NCBI GenBank assembly: GCA_015075645.1
Contig: JABTUF010000001.1
Location: 310,001-374,000 of the forward strand
Reading direction: 5' to 3'
DNA length: 64,000 bases
Origin: Burkholderiales bacterium
Lineage (GTDB): Bacteria; Pseudomonadota; Gammaproteobacteria; Burkholderiales; Casimicrobiaceae
Shown here: positions 12,735-25,954 of the stretch, in pieces
Layout: each line of letters opens with the position of its first letter
How positions within the stretch are numbered: position 1 is the stretch's first letter
Program-made: the position numbers and the translations under genes
Notes under the pieces: generated by a model
What the model was told of the DNA's origin: nothing
What the model saw: the letters and a program-made list of their open reading frames with translations, nothing else
The model's database searches: none

Positions 12735-12755
12735 TCCCGGATCCGCCGCGCCGGT

Positions 12756-13985
12756 TCAGCCCGGCGCTCCGTCCTCGCGCGCTCGCCAGTAGAGCGGCGC
12801 GTACTTGAACGACCACGGGACCACGCTCAATGCGAAGAGCACCGCGGCGATCGCGAGCGCGACGCCGCCGGGGAGGAACTCCGACGCGATGCGCGCGACC
12901 GTCGCGACCTGGAGCAGCAGGAAGAGCGCCCAGGTCGTGCCGTCCGCCACGAGCGGCCGGCCGGTGTGGCCGCAGCTCACCCGCGTCACCATCGCGAGCA
13001 CGAGCGACGACGCGAACCCCATCGTCAGCGCATGCATCGGCGCGAATCCCAGGCTCGCGCCGCCCGCGAGCACCATGATCGCCGCGACCGTGTACAGCGC
13101 GAACCCGATGCCGTACCAGACGAAGCCCAGGTGCAGCATCGCGAGCAGGCGGTTCGAGAGGCTCCGCGCGATGCCCCAGCGAGCGGTCACGCCGAAGAGC
13201 AGCACGGCGGCCGGCAGGTCGACGACGAGCGTCCATGCTCCGAGGCCCAGCGCCTCGATGACGCCGTGCGCGGCCGGCGCCGCCGCCATCGCGGCGAGCA
13301 GCCACCACGGACGAAACGCCGTGACGAACGGAACGACGTTCGCGGTGAAGAACGGAATCATCCGGTGGCAGACGACGACGAACACCGGCAGCAGGAAGAA
13401 CCACAGTCCGGCGAGTTTCACGAACGCGTGCGCCGCGGCGCCGGCGAGCGCGAACGACGCGACGCCCGCAATCCCCGCCGCGAACGCGACGGCGATGAGC
13501 CGGGTATGCACCTTGTCGGGAACGATGCTCCGGCGGATCAGGCGGACGAACTGCGCGAGCAGCGCCGCCCACGCGAGCGCGTAGACGCCCGCGGCGATCT
13601 GCGTCGCGATCGGCGGCAGCGCCTGCAGCGGCACGATCGCGATCGAGGCCAGCGCCGCGGCGATGCCCGCCGGTCGCCAGGCGCCGGGCGGCGGCGGCCC
13701 GATGCCGAGCCAGCGCGGTCCGGCGGTGAACAGGAAGCCGAACATGAAGAGCGGCGCGAAGCCGAACAGCATCACGAACGCATGCAACGCGGTCGGCGAG
13801 ACCGACACCGGCGGCGCGGGCCATCCGGTGCGTGCGACGAGCGTCCAGGTCCACCACAGCGCGTCGACGGCGAGCGCGGTCACCCCGGAGAGGAAGAAGA
13901 ACCGGTGCGGAACCGTGGCGAGAAGTTGGATCGGGCCCGGAGCGGATTCGGCGGTGGCGCGGGCGTCTTGCATCGTGCGTCTCAT
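12756..13985 (-). CDS. nnrS: NnrS-family haem/copper membrane protein
   Basis: A very hydrophobic 409-residue protein with about 12 membrane spans and several membrane histidines (HRFFFLSGV, HAFVMLFGFAPLFMFGFLF, HRMIPFFTANVVPF, FAPMHALTMGF). This pattern is characteristic of NnrS, which is linked to nitric-oxide tolerance during denitrification. The start could be the ATG at 13985 or at 13973. It begins 8 bases after the stop of the nitronate monooxygenase-like gene and is probably co-transcribed with it. Known nnrS genes are controlled by NO-sensing FNR-family regulators, and such a site lies upstream of this pair. Confidence 0.88.
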   Translation of the reverse strand: MRRTMQDARATAESAPGPIQLLATVPHRFFFLSGVTALAVDALWWTWTLVARTGWPAPPVSVSPTALHAFVMLFGFAPLFMFGFLFTAGPRWLGIGPPPPGAWRPAGIAAALASIAIVPLQALPPIATQIAAGVYALAWAALLAQFVRLIRRSIVPDKVHTRLIAVAFAAGIAGVASFALAGAAAHAFVKLAGLWFFLLPVFVVVCHRMIPFFTANVVPFVTAFRPWWLLAAMAAAPAAHGVIEALGLGAWTLVVDLPAAVLLFGVTARWGIARSLSNRLLAMLHLGFVWYGIGFALYTVAAIMVLAGGASLGFAPMHALTMGFASSLVLAMVTRVSCGHTGRPLVADGTTWALFLLLQVATVARIASEFLPGGVALAIAAVLFALSVVPWSFKYAPLYWRAREDGAPG

Positions 13986-13993
13986 GGACCCGG

Positions 13994-15184
13994 CTACGGT
14001 AGCACGGGAGCCGGGCGGCGCACGCCGGTGAGCAGGTACTCGACCAGGTCGCGGACCGGACGGATCTCCTTCCCGAACGGCAGCGCGCCCGCGCCGCGAA
14101 AGAAGAGTCCGCGCGCGAGATCGCCCTTGAGCGCGGAGGCGAGCTGCGTGTCGATGCAGAACTGGCCGATCTTCGCGATGCCGTCGCGCAGACCGCACTG
14201 GATCAGGCAGTCGAACTTGAGCGTGCAGCGCGGCTTCCTGCGCGCGGCCTCGGTCAGTTTCGGCAGCATCGCGAGGTAGCGCTCGAGCCAGGGCGTGCGC
14301 ACCGCGCGCGCCGGGAGTCCGGCGACGCTCACGAACTCGACGATGTCCGAGGGACCCGCGTCGGCGAGCACGCGCTTGAACGCCGGCGCTGCGTCGCCTT
14401 CCTCGGTCACCGCGAACGCCGTGCCGACCTGGACGGCGGACGCGCCCAAGCCGATCAGTTCGCGCACGCGCTCGTGGCTGTTGATGCCGCCCGCGGGGAC
14501 GAGCGGGATCGCGCGTTCGCCGATGCCTTCCGCGCGGAAGAACGCGAGCACCTCGGGCAGCACGCGCTCGAACTCGTAGCGCGGGTCGCCGAGGTCCTCG
14601 ATCCTCGCCGCGCCGAGGTGCCCGCCCGCATGGCGCGGATGCTCGATCACGATCGCGTCGGGCAACCGCCCCTTGCGCATCCACTTGCGCACGACGAGCG
14701 CGACGCCGCGCGCGTCGGAGAGGATCGGGACGAGCGCGACACCGGGCCAGTCCGCGGCGAGTTCCGGCAGGTCGAGCGGCAGGCCGGCGCCGACGACGAT
14801 CGCGTCGGCGCCGCTCTCGCAGGCGCGGCGCACGTAGGCCGGATACTCGGACACCGCGCGCATGACGTTCACGGCGATCGAGCCGCGTCCCTGCGCGATC
14901 GCCTTCGCGTTGCGGATCTCGCGATCGAGCGCCTCGAGGTTCGCGCGGTCGACGATGTCCTTCGCCGCGTTGCGGCTTGCCGCCATCAGGTCGTCGTGGT
15001 GGCGCCGCAGGTCGACCGAGGCGATGGTGCCGGTCGCGCCGAGCGATGCGACGGCGCCGGCGAGCCGGTGCGCGGAGACGCCGACGCCCATGCCGCCCTG
15101 CACGACCGGCAGCAGCAGACGGCCCTTCAGCACCCACGGCGGAAGGTCGGTCGGAAACGTCGCCGTTGCGGCCGTGGCGGTCAC
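13994..15184 (-). CDS. Nitronate monooxygenase-like FMN protein
   Basis: A 396-residue TIM-barrel flavoprotein of the nitronate monooxygenase/2-nitropropane dioxygenase family. Visible are VVQGGMGVGVSAHRLAGAVA near the N-terminus, the FMN-phosphate loop VPAGGINSHERVRELI and GASAVQVGTAFAVTEEG. The family oxidises alkyl nitronates with O2; many members are of unknown substrate. The C-terminal Cys-containing stretch (FDCLIQCGLRDGIAKIGQFC) is unusual for the classic enzymes and fits the longer bacterial subgroup. The start is GTG at 15184 without a recognisable ribosome-binding site. It precedes nnrS by 8 bases, suggesting a nitrogen-oxide stress role. Confidence 0.85.
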   Translation of the reverse strand: MTATAATATFPTDLPPWVLKGRLLLPVVQGGMGVGVSAHRLAGAVASLGATGTIASVDLRRHHDDLMAASRNAAKDIVDRANLEALDREIRNAKAIAQGRGSIAVNVMRAVSEYPAYVRRACESGADAIVVGAGLPLDLPELAADWPGVALVPILSDARGVALVVRKWMRKGRLPDAIVIEHPRHAGGHLGAARIEDLGDPRYEFERVLPEVLAFFRAEGIGERAIPLVPAGGINSHERVRELIGLGASAVQVGTAFAVTEEGDAAPAFKRVLADAGPSDIVEFVSVAGLPARAVRTPWLERYLAMLPKLTEAARRKPRCTLKFDCLIQCGLRDGIAKIGQFCIDTQLASALKGDLARGLFFRGAGALPFGKEIRPVRDLVEYLLTGVRRPAPVLP

Positions 15185-15218
15185 GCCGCAAGGCTACCGG
15201 CGGTCCCCGAAGGCGGCG

Positions 15219-15232
15219 TTGATCCGGGTCAA
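15219..15232. promoter_or_regulatory. FNR/DNR-type site between the nitronate monooxygenase and argF
   Basis: TTGATCCGGGTCAA matches the FNR/ANR/DNR pattern TTGAT-N4-ATCAA with one mismatch. GGCGGC and GCCGCC arms flank it, extending the dyad to 15212-15238. Its centre is 41.5 bases from the 15184 start codon of the nitronate monooxygenase gene, and a weak -10 (TAGCCT, 15196-15191) lies between. That is the class II activation spacing if transcription starts near the start codon. Confidence 0.55.
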
Positions 15233-15311
15233 GCCGCCATTTCGCACGTGCTAGCATTCCCTTTTCGGCCGAAGTCGCTCGTCCCCGGGGCGGCGCGCCG
15301 CGGTCCGCACG

Positions 15312-16238
15312 ATGCCCCCGGTCCCGACCCGACATTTCCTGCAGTTCTCCGATTTCTCGGCCGCGGAGCTCGCGCACCTGTTCGCGCGCACGCGCTGGAT
15401 CAAGGACCGGTTCAAACGCTACGAGCTCTATCAGCCGCTTCGCGACCGCACGCTGGCGATGGTGTTCGAGAAGGCGAGCACGCGCACGCGCGTGTCGTTC
15501 GAGGCCGGCATGAACCAACTGGGCGGCATCGCGATCAACCTGAACCGCCACGACACCCAGCTCTCGCGCGGCGAGCCGATCGAGGACGTCGCACGCGTGA
15601 TCAGCCGCATGGTCGACGTCGTGATGATCCGCACCTTCGGGCAGGACATCATCGAGCGCTTCGCCGCGCACTCGCGCGTGCCGGTCATCAACGGGCTCAC
15701 CAACGAGCACCACCCCTGCCAGATCCTGGCGGACGTGTACACGTTCATCGAGCACCGCGGCGACCTCCGCGGGCGCACGGTCGCGTGGATCGGCGACGCG
15801 AACAACATGCTGACGAGCTGGCTGCAGGCCGCCGCCGCGCTCGACTTCCGCGTGCACGTGAGCTCGCCGGTCGGCTACGAAGTGAAGCGCTCCGAGCTGC
15901 CGGCGCCGATCGCCGAGCGCTGCGAGTCGTTCGCCGATCCGCGCGACGCGTGCCGCGGCGCGGACCTCGTCACCACCGACGTGTGGACGAGCATGGGCTT
16001 CGAAGCCGAGAACGACGCGCGCCGCCGCGCCTTCGCCGACTGGCAGGTCGACGCCGGCATGATGCGCGCGGCGAAGCCCGACGCGCTGTTCATGCACTGC
16101 CTGCCCGCGCACCGCGGCGAGGAAGTCGCCGCCGAGGTGATCGACGGTCCGCAGAGCGTCGTGTGGGACGAGGCGGAGAACCGCCTGCACGCGCAGAAGG
16201 CGCTGCTCGAGTACCTCGTCTGCGGACGCGTCGAATGA
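15312..16238 (+). CDS. argF: Ornithine carbamoyltransferase
   Basis: Makes citrulline from ornithine and carbamoyl phosphate in arginine synthesis. The 308 residues have the carbamoyl-phosphate motif STRTR (56-60), HPCQ (134-137) and the ornithine-binding HCLPAHRGEE with Cys263. The carbamoyl phosphate comes from CarAB (2277-6735) and citrulline goes on to ArgG (18337-19680), so three arginine-route loci are spread through the first 20 kb. Divergent from the nitronate monooxygenase gene across the FNR-type site. No ArgR box recognised. Confidence 0.97.
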   Translation: MPPVPTRHFLQFSDFSAAELAHLFARTRWIKDRFKRYELYQPLRDRTLAMVFEKASTRTRVSFEAGMNQLGGIAINLNRHDTQLSRGEPIEDVARVISRMVDVVMIRTFGQDIIERFAAHSRVPVINGLTNEHHPCQILADVYTFIEHRGDLRGRTVAWIGDANNMLTSWLQAAAALDFRVHVSSPVGYEVKRSELPAPIAERCESFADPRDACRGADLVTTDVWTSMGFEAENDARRRAFADWQVDAGMMRAAKPDALFMHCLPAHRGEEVAAEVIDGPQSVVWDEAENRLHAQKALLEYLVCGRVE

Positions 16239-16399
16239 ATGATCGTGCCCGGCGATTGCGCCGCCCGGGCGGGCGCACCGCCGGGCCCCTGGTCGGCACC
16301 GGCCGGAACGGTCGGCGCAGAGTCCGGCCGGGGGCGTAGAATGCCTGCCCGGCCTCGGACCGCCACACGAGCCCGCCTCCGCCACGGAGCCCGACCGTC

Positions 16400-17296
16400 G
16401 TGCTCGCCCTGTTCATCGTGACGCGCAACGAAGGTGAACTGCTCCGGTTGAACCTCGACCATCATCTGCGAAGCGGCTTCGACCACGTCCTGATCGCCGA
16501 CAACGAGAGTACCGACGGCACTCGGGACGTCATCGCATCGTTCGGGAGCGCGGTGACCTCGATGACCGTGGTCCGGCCCAATGACCGATACGAGGCGCTG
16601 GGCCTGCTCGCGCGGCGGATCGAGTCCAGGCTTGCACACGACTCGTGGATCGCCTTCTCCGATACCGACGAATTCTGGTGGGCGCCGAAACCGTCGCTGC
16701 GAGCGCTGCTCGACCGCGTGTCGCCCGAGATCGCGCTCGTCAATTCGCCGGCGAAACACTACGTCCCGACGGAAATCGACGCGGCCACCGGTCCCGTGTA
16801 CACGAGGATGCGCCACCGCGCCACCGAACCGGACGCGCCGCCGTACGCGGGCTACACGAACGGGAAGTCGCTGTATCGGGCCGCCTGGGTACTCGAGCAT
16901 CGAGTGACGGACGCCCATTGGTGTCCGGAGGTTCCGCATCCGCGTCGGCGGCAGACGAGCGCGCCGATCGTGCATCATTACCCGATCGACGGCGCGGAAG
17001 ACTTCGTGAAGACGGTCACGTCGCTGGATCGCTGGGGCATGGTGCTCGAGCCGACGGCGTCCGGCCAGCCGCAGGCCGCGAACGACCGACTGGGCGAAAC
17101 CAAGAAGCTCTGGTGGCGGATCTACCGGGAAGGCGGCGAGGCGGCGCTTCGAGAGTACTATCGCTCGACCTACGTCGTGCCGTCGTCCGGGCTTCCGGCC
17201 CGGATCGATGCCGGCAGGATCGTGCGCGACGACGCGTTCGCCGATTGGTGTGCGCTGCGATCGGCGCGCGCGCCGATCGCGCTCCACGGCACATGA
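16400..17296 (+). CDS. Glycosyltransferase family 2-like protein
   Basis: A 298-residue protein starting with GTG. The N-terminus LALFIVTRNEGELLRLNLDHH, then IADNESTDGT and FSDTDEFW (a DxD motif), fits the glycosyltransferase family 2 subset acting on hexoses (Glyco_tranf_2_4/GT92-like). It has no signal peptide or membrane span, so it is cytoplasmic. Donor and acceptor are unknown. Codon usage is a little less GC-extreme than its neighbours (for example ATAC, TTCG, GAAT runs), which could hint at acquisition. Followed 31 bases later by a TctC-type gene with which it has no obvious functional link. Confidence 0.75.
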   Translation: MLALFIVTRNEGELLRLNLDHHLRSGFDHVLIADNESTDGTRDVIASFGSAVTSMTVVRPNDRYEALGLLARRIESRLAHDSWIAFSDTDEFWWAPKPSLRALLDRVSPEIALVNSPAKHYVPTEIDAATGPVYTRMRHRATEPDAPPYAGYTNGKSLYRAAWVLEHRVTDAHWCPEVPHPRRRQTSAPIVHHYPIDGAEDFVKTVTSLDRWGMVLEPTASGQPQAANDRLGETKKLWWRIYREGGEAALREYYRSTYVVPSSGLPARIDAGRIVRDDAFADWCALRSARAPIALHGT

Positions 17297-17327
17297 CCTC
17301 GACCTCGATGAACAGGACCCCCCGGCC

Positions 17328-18293
17328 ATGATCGGATCGATATCCCTCCGCAGCGTCCTCGTCGCGCTCGCCCTGTGCGCAGGCATGGCGCAGGCCCAAT
17401 CCTGGCCCGACAAGCCGGTCCACATCCTCGTGCCGGCCCCGGCGGGCAGTTCGCTCGACGTGCTCGCGCGCGCGATCGGCGAGAAGCTGACCGCCAGGTT
17501 CGGCCAGCCGGTCGTCGTCGAGAACAAGCCCGGCGCCGGCGGCGCGGTGGCGACCGGGGAGGTCGTGCGCGCCCCGGCGGACGGCAGCGTGATGCTGCTC
17601 GGGTTCAACGGCCCGCTCGCGACCGGCCCGCTGATCGCCAAGGTGCCCTACGACGTCCGGAAGGACCTCGCGCCGGTCATCATCACGTCGAGCCAGCCGA
17701 ACGTGCTCGCGGTCAACGCGAGCCTGCCGGTGACGACGGTGCCCGAACTGGCCGCGTGGGCGAAGGCGAATCCCGGCAAGCTCAACTTCGCGTCGGTCGG
17801 CAACGGCAGCTCGTCGCACCTGAACGCGGAGCTCCTGAAGTCGATGGGCGGCTTCGAGGCCGTGCACATCCCGTTCAACGGGTCGCCGCCCGCCGTGCTC
17901 GCGACCGTGCAGGGCGAGACGCAGATGATCTTCGCGGTGATGCAGCCGCTGCAGGCGCAGGTCAAGGCGGGCAAGCTCCGCGCGATCGCGGTGACGACGC
18001 CCAAGCGCTTCCCGCTGCTGCCCGACCTGCCCGCGATCGCGGAGACCTATCCCGGATTCGAGGCGCTCGCGTGGAACGGGTTGGTCGTGCCCGCCGCGAC
18101 CCCGCCCGCCGTGGTCCAGAAGATCAACGCGGAAGTCGGCGCGATCCTCAAGGATCCGGAGATCGTGAAGAAGATGAACGCGTTCGGCTTCGACCTCGTC
18201 GGCGGCACGCCCGCCGATTTCGCCGCGCTCATCGAGGGCGAGGCCGCGCGCTGGACGCCGGTCGTGAAGAAGCTCGGCATCAAGGTCGACTGA
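17328..18293 (+). CDS. Bug/TctC-family periplasmic solute-binding protein
   Basis: A 321-residue extracytoplasmic receptor with a signal peptide ending AGMAQA. The mature start SWPDKPVHILVPAPAGSSLD, then VVENKPGAGGAVATG and the C-terminal PPAVVQKINAEVGAILKD, are standard for the family. I used the ATG at 17328; an upstream in-frame GTG would run into the glycosyltransferase gene. No TctA/TctB membrane genes are nearby, as is common for the many orphan Bug proteins of Burkholderiales. Ligand unknown. Convergent with argG. Confidence 0.93.
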   Translation: MIGSISLRSVLVALALCAGMAQAQSWPDKPVHILVPAPAGSSLDVLARAIGEKLTARFGQPVVVENKPGAGGAVATGEVVRAPADGSVMLLGFNGPLATGPLIAKVPYDVRKDLAPVIITSSQPNVLAVNASLPVTTVPELAAWAKANPGKLNFASVGNGSSSHLNAELLKSMGGFEAVHIPFNGSPPAVLATVQGETQMIFAVMQPLQAQVKAGKLRAIAVTTPKRFPLLPDLPAIAETYPGFEALAWNGLVVPAATPPAVVQKINAEVGAILKDPEIVKKMNAFGFDLVGGTPADFAALIEGEAARWTPVVKKLGIKVD

Positions 18294-18336
18294 TCATCCC
18301 TGGCTCCGGAAGCGTGTCCGGCGGCAGGGTCGGCGG

Positions 18337-22569
<4,233 letters not shown>

Positions 22570-22615
22570 TCATCGCCCGCGTGCTAACTTTTCGTTCGTC
22601 CAGGAGAACCGCGCC

Positions 22616-23101
22616 ATGCCCAGTTTCGACATCGTCTCGGAAGTCAACACGGTCGAGGTCCGCAACGCGATGGACCAGGCCAACAAGGAGATCACCAACC
22701 GCTTCGACTTCAAGGGCTCCGACGCCCGGGTCGAACTCGCCGACAAGGTGCTGACGCTCTTCGCCGACGACGAGTTCAAGCTGAAGCAGGTCACCGACAT
22801 CCTGGTCGGGAAGCTCGCGAAGCGCGGCGTCGACACGCGCGCGCTCGAATCGAAGGATGCGGAGAAGATCTCGGGCAACAAGGTCAAGCAGGTGGTCACC
22901 GTGCGCACCGGCATCGAGCAGGAGCTCGCGAAGAAGATCCAGCGCACGATCAAGGACAGCAAGCTCAAGGTCCAGGCGTCGATCCAGGGCGACGCGGTGC
23001 GCGTCGCGGGCGCCAAGCGCGACGACCTGCAGGCGGCGATCGCGCTGGTGCGCAAGTCCGTCACCGACTTCCCGCTCCAGTACCAGAATTTCCGCGATTG
23101 A
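22616..23101 (+). CDS. yajQ: YajQ-family nucleotide-binding protein
   Basis: 161 residues, the family length, starting [20 protein letters not shown] with [13 protein letters not shown]. YajQ proteins have two ferredoxin-like folds and bind nucleotides; some homologues are reported as c-di-GMP effectors. An AGGAG lies upstream of the ATG at 22616. The neighbouring short membrane-anchored gene starts 24 bases after its stop, so the two may be co-transcribed. Confidence 0.95.
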   Translation: MPSFDIVSEVNTVEVRNAMDQANKEITNRFDFKGSDARVELADKVLTLFADDEFKLKQVTDILVGKLAKRGVDTRALESKDAEKISGNKVKQVVTVRTGIEQELAKKIQRTIKDSKLKVQASIQGDAVRVAGAKRDDLQAAIALVRKSVTDFPLQYQNFRD

Positions 23102-23125
23102 CCGGCCGGGAGCGCGCGCGCGACG

Positions 23126-23746
23126 ATGCACTGGCTCCTCGTCGTCCTGACCGCCCTGTCGTTGTGGGGCGGCTGGAACTGGTTCTGGCACGAGCGGCGG
23201 GTGACGCACCCGCCCGGCGTCGCCGTCGAGGCCGGTCCCACGATCACGCCCGGCGAGACGCGCGCGCCGTGGTCGGACGACCAGGGCTTCCGCTACGTGT
23301 CGCTCGGGCGCTTCGACGGCCGCGCGATGGTGCTCGCGCGCCGCAACTACGACGTCGGCGAGTTCGCCGCGCTCGCGCCCACCGACCTCGCGCTCGGCTG
23401 GAAGGCGCTCTCCGACCCGCGCGTGATCGACCAGTTGAAGTTCCCGCAGTACAAGTCGTTCTCGTCCCGGTTCGTCGTGCCCGAACTCCGCTCGGGCAGC
23501 GAGCTCTCGAAGCGCGGCTGGCGCGAACTCGATGCGCTGTTCGTCGACTTCACCCACGTGCACACGATTCCCGGCGACCCGGCGATCCGCAGCACGCTCT
23601 CCGGCATCCGGCCCGGTCAGGTCATCCGGTTCAAGGCGACGCTGGTGCGGGCGGTCGCGCCGTCGGGAGGCGTCTACGCGAGTTCGCTCGCATTGGGCGA
23701 CCACGACTGCGAGATCGCGTGGGTCGACGACCTCGAACTGGAGTGA
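23126..23746 (+). CDS. Membrane-anchored protein of unknown function
   Basis: 206 residues. One N-terminal hydrophobic segment (about 3-20, WLLVVLTALSLWGGWNWFW) probably acts as an uncleaved anchor, followed by a soluble domain. I do not recognise a catalytic motif. The soluble part has conserved-looking stretches such as LALGWKALSDPRVIDQLKF, FVDFTHVHTIPGD and GIRPGQVIRFKATLV, the last resembling an OB-fold strand set. It is probably expressed with yajQ. I recall similar unnamed proteins in betaproteobacteria but cannot name a family. Confidence 0.7.
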   Translation: MHWLLVVLTALSLWGGWNWFWHERRVTHPPGVAVEAGPTITPGETRAPWSDDQGFRYVSLGRFDGRAMVLARRNYDVGEFAALAPTDLALGWKALSDPRVIDQLKFPQYKSFSSRFVVPELRSGSELSKRGWRELDALFVDFTHVHTIPGDPAIRSTLSGIRPGQVIRFKATLVRAVAPSGGVYASSLALGDHDCEIAWVDDLELE

Positions 23747-23783
23747 CCGGCGGGCCTGCGGACTTCGTCCCGGGGTCTGCGCG

Positions 23784-23805
23784 GCGTGCACCCGCGGGTG
23801 CACGC
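23784..23805. terminator. Perfect 22-base palindrome between convergent genes
   Basis: Two 11-base arms (GCGTGCACCCG and its complement) meet without a loop between the convergent unknown gene and the DUF3501 gene. The location suits a bidirectional terminator, but no T-run follows on either strand. Confidence 0.4.
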
Positions 23806-23813
23806 GGCCCGCG

Positions 23814-24452
23814 TCAGGCGAAATCGCGCACGAGCGATTCGCGCGTCGCGCTTCCGACCGCAGCGATCGACGCGGACATCGCCGGATGGTCGACGCCCAT
23901 CGCGAGCGCCGCCCCGTGCTTGACGGCCGCGACCATCGCGGGCGTGAACTCGAAGCGCAGGAAATGCACCGACGAGGTCTTCTCGTCGGTCTCGCGGTCG
24001 AGGTCCTCGTCGGCGACGGCGAAGACGCGCTCGTGGCCGTCCACCGCGACCCACACGCGATCCTCGACGCCCTTCAGGCGGGCGAGCGCGCGCTTGCGCT
24101 CGTCGGCGTCCTCGTATTCGATCAGCATCGTCGCCTTGAGGTTCGACCCGTCGGGCACGAGCGGGTCGTAGACGTCGATCTCGCCGCGGATGCCCTCCTC
24201 CTCGAAGATCCGCTCGATGCGCAGCATCTCCTGGATCTGGTAGCGCATCGTGAGCTCGTCCTCGAACTGCAGCGTCAGGTGCTCCGCGAGGTGGACGGTG
24301 CGCGCCTTCTTGTGCGCGATCACCTTCGCGCGGAAGTCCTTGCGCGCCTTCGCGTAGGCCTCGAGCGTCAAGAGCGACGCGGGCGTGATGCGCGCGGGAC
24401 GCGGACGCGCCGCGCCCGCCGGCTTCGGATGGATCGGCACGTTGCCGGGCAT
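23814..24452 (-). CDS. DUF3501-family protein
   Basis: 212 residues. The core (about 24-210) matches DUF3501 in pattern: RITPASLLTLEAYAKARKDF, VHLAEHLTLQFEDELTMRYQ, IQEMLRIERIFEEEGI and FLRFEFTPAM. The function of the family is unknown. The gene starts one base after the stop of the CCG-type iron-sulfur gene, so the two are surely co-translated. With the rubrerythrin upstream this forms a three-gene redox-stress-like set that I recall recurring in other proteobacteria. No signal peptide, so cytoplasmic. Confidence 0.85.
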   Translation of the reverse strand: MPGNVPIHPKPAGAARPRPARITPASLLTLEAYAKARKDFRAKVIAHKKARTVHLAEHLTLQFEDELTMRYQIQEMLRIERIFEEEGIRGEIDVYDPLVPDGSNLKATMLIEYEDADERKRALARLKGVEDRVWVAVDGHERVFAVADEDLDRETDEKTSSVHFLRFEFTPAMVAAVKHGAALAMGVDHPAMSASIAAVGSATRESLVRDFA

Positions 24453-24453
24453 G

Positions 24454-25809
24454 TCAGTCGAGTCCGTAGGCGCGGCGGACGAGCGTGATCGGGTGTTCCT
24501 TGCGGCCCGCGCGCTCGCCCAGCGCGTCGATGCCCTGCTCGATGCGCCGGCCGGCGATCGGACAGTCGGAGGCGATGACGTCGGGCGCCGTCGACGCCAT
24601 CTGCCGGAAGACGGGCTTGCCGATCTTCATCGACATCTCGAAGAACTCGCTCTTCACGCCCCAGGTGCCGTCGTGGCCGGCGCAGCGCTCGACCGTGTTC
24701 ACCTCGGTGCCGGGCACCCATTCGAGGACCTCGCGCGTCTTCTGGCCGACGTTCTGGACGCGCGAGTGGCAGGGGATGTGGTAGCTCACCTTGCCGAGCG
24801 GCTGCTTGAAGTCCTTCCGCAAGAGCCCGTCGCGGTCGCGCAGCACGAGATACTCGAACGGGTCGAACATCGCGTTGGCCACGAGCGCCACGTCGGGTTC
24901 GTCGGGGAAGAGGAGCGGGAGTTCCTGCTTGAACATGAGCGTGCACGACGGGACGGCCGTCAGGATCGCGTAACCCTCGCGGGCGAGCTTCGCGAGCGGC
25001 GGGATGTTGACCTCCTTCAGCCGTTCGACCGTATCGAGGTCGCCCAGTTCGAGCTTGGGCATGCCGCAGCACGCCTCCTTCTCGACGATCCGGTACGGCA
25101 CCTCGTTGTGCGCGAGCACCTTGCACAGGTCGCGGCCGATGCCCGGCTCGTTGTATTCGACGTAGCAGGTCGCGAACAGCGCGACCTTGCCCGGCGTGCG
25201 CTCGCCGTCGCGCACCGGCCAGGCGAGCGACGACTGCGCGGTGGCGCGGAAGCCATCGGCGTCGTAGGGCGGCAGCGCCGCGCCGGCCGCGACGCCGAGC
25301 GTGCGGTCCATCAGCGTGCGCATCGCGCCGTTGCCGTTCGCCCAGTTCACCGCCTTGACCACGATCGGAATGGTCGCGAGCCTGCCCAGCCGGTCGGTGC
25401 CGGAGAGGAGCCCGTCGCGGAACGACGCGCCGCGCTGGCGGAAGCGGATCGCCTTCCCGCGCAGCATCGTGTGCGGGAAGTCGACGTTCCACGGATGCGG
25501 CGGCACGTACGGGCACTTCGTCATGTAGCAGAGGTCGCACAGGTAGCACTGGTCGACCACCTTCGCGTAGTCGGCCTTCGCCACGCCGTCGACCTCGAGC
25601 GTCGTGCTCGCGTCGACCAGGTCGAAGAGCGTGGGGAAAGCGCCGCACAGGCTCACGCAGCGGCGGCAGCCGTGGCAGATGTCGAAGATCCGCTCCGCTT
25701 CCTTCAGGAACGCGGCTTCGTCGTAGAATTCCGGGTCGCGCCACGCGATCGCATGGCGTGTCGGGGCGGCGAGGTTGCCTTCCTGCTTGGGGGCGGCGGC
25801 AGTGGTCAT
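24454..25809 (-). CDS. CCG-domain iron-sulfur oxidoreductase (GlpC/HdrD-like)
   Basis: 451 residues. Two ferredoxin-type 4Fe-4S motifs sit near the N-terminus: Cys45, 48, 51, 55 and Cys88, 91, 94, 99. Two CCG-type cysteine-rich domains follow, with TCYVEYNEPG, EACCGMPKLE and VPSCTLMF, then IPCHSRVQNVG, RCAGHDGTWG and SDCPIAGRR. This is the architecture of the GlpC/GlcF/HdrD electron-transfer subunits, here without a flavin partner. The gene lies between rubrerythrin and DUF3501, suggesting it passes electrons to or from that set. I used the ATG at 25809; a longer in-frame reading exists. Confidence 0.88.
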   Translation of the reverse strand: MTTAAAPKQEGNLAAPTRHAIAWRDPEFYDEAAFLKEAERIFDICHGCRRCVSLCGAFPTLFDLVDASTTLEVDGVAKADYAKVVDQCYLCDLCYMTKCPYVPPHPWNVDFPHTMLRGKAIRFRQRGASFRDGLLSGTDRLGRLATIPIVVKAVNWANGNGAMRTLMDRTLGVAAGAALPPYDADGFRATAQSSLAWPVRDGERTPGKVALFATCYVEYNEPGIGRDLCKVLAHNEVPYRIVEKEACCGMPKLELGDLDTVERLKEVNIPPLAKLAREGYAILTAVPSCTLMFKQELPLLFPDEPDVALVANAMFDPFEYLVLRDRDGLLRKDFKQPLGKVSYHIPCHSRVQNVGQKTREVLEWVPGTEVNTVERCAGHDGTWGVKSEFFEMSMKIGKPVFRQMASTAPDVIASDCPIAGRRIEQGIDALGERAGRKEHPITLVRRAYGLD

Positions 25810-25954
25810 CGGATCAGTAGGTGGCGGTCGATGTTCGACGAGGAGTGATCGGCGGACCGGGATGCCCCGCCCGCGGGCCAAGAGCGCGAGGAATGTTCGC
25901 GCACGACGCCCAGGCACATTGCGGCGACATCACGCGCGCCCCGCCGCCGTTCGA

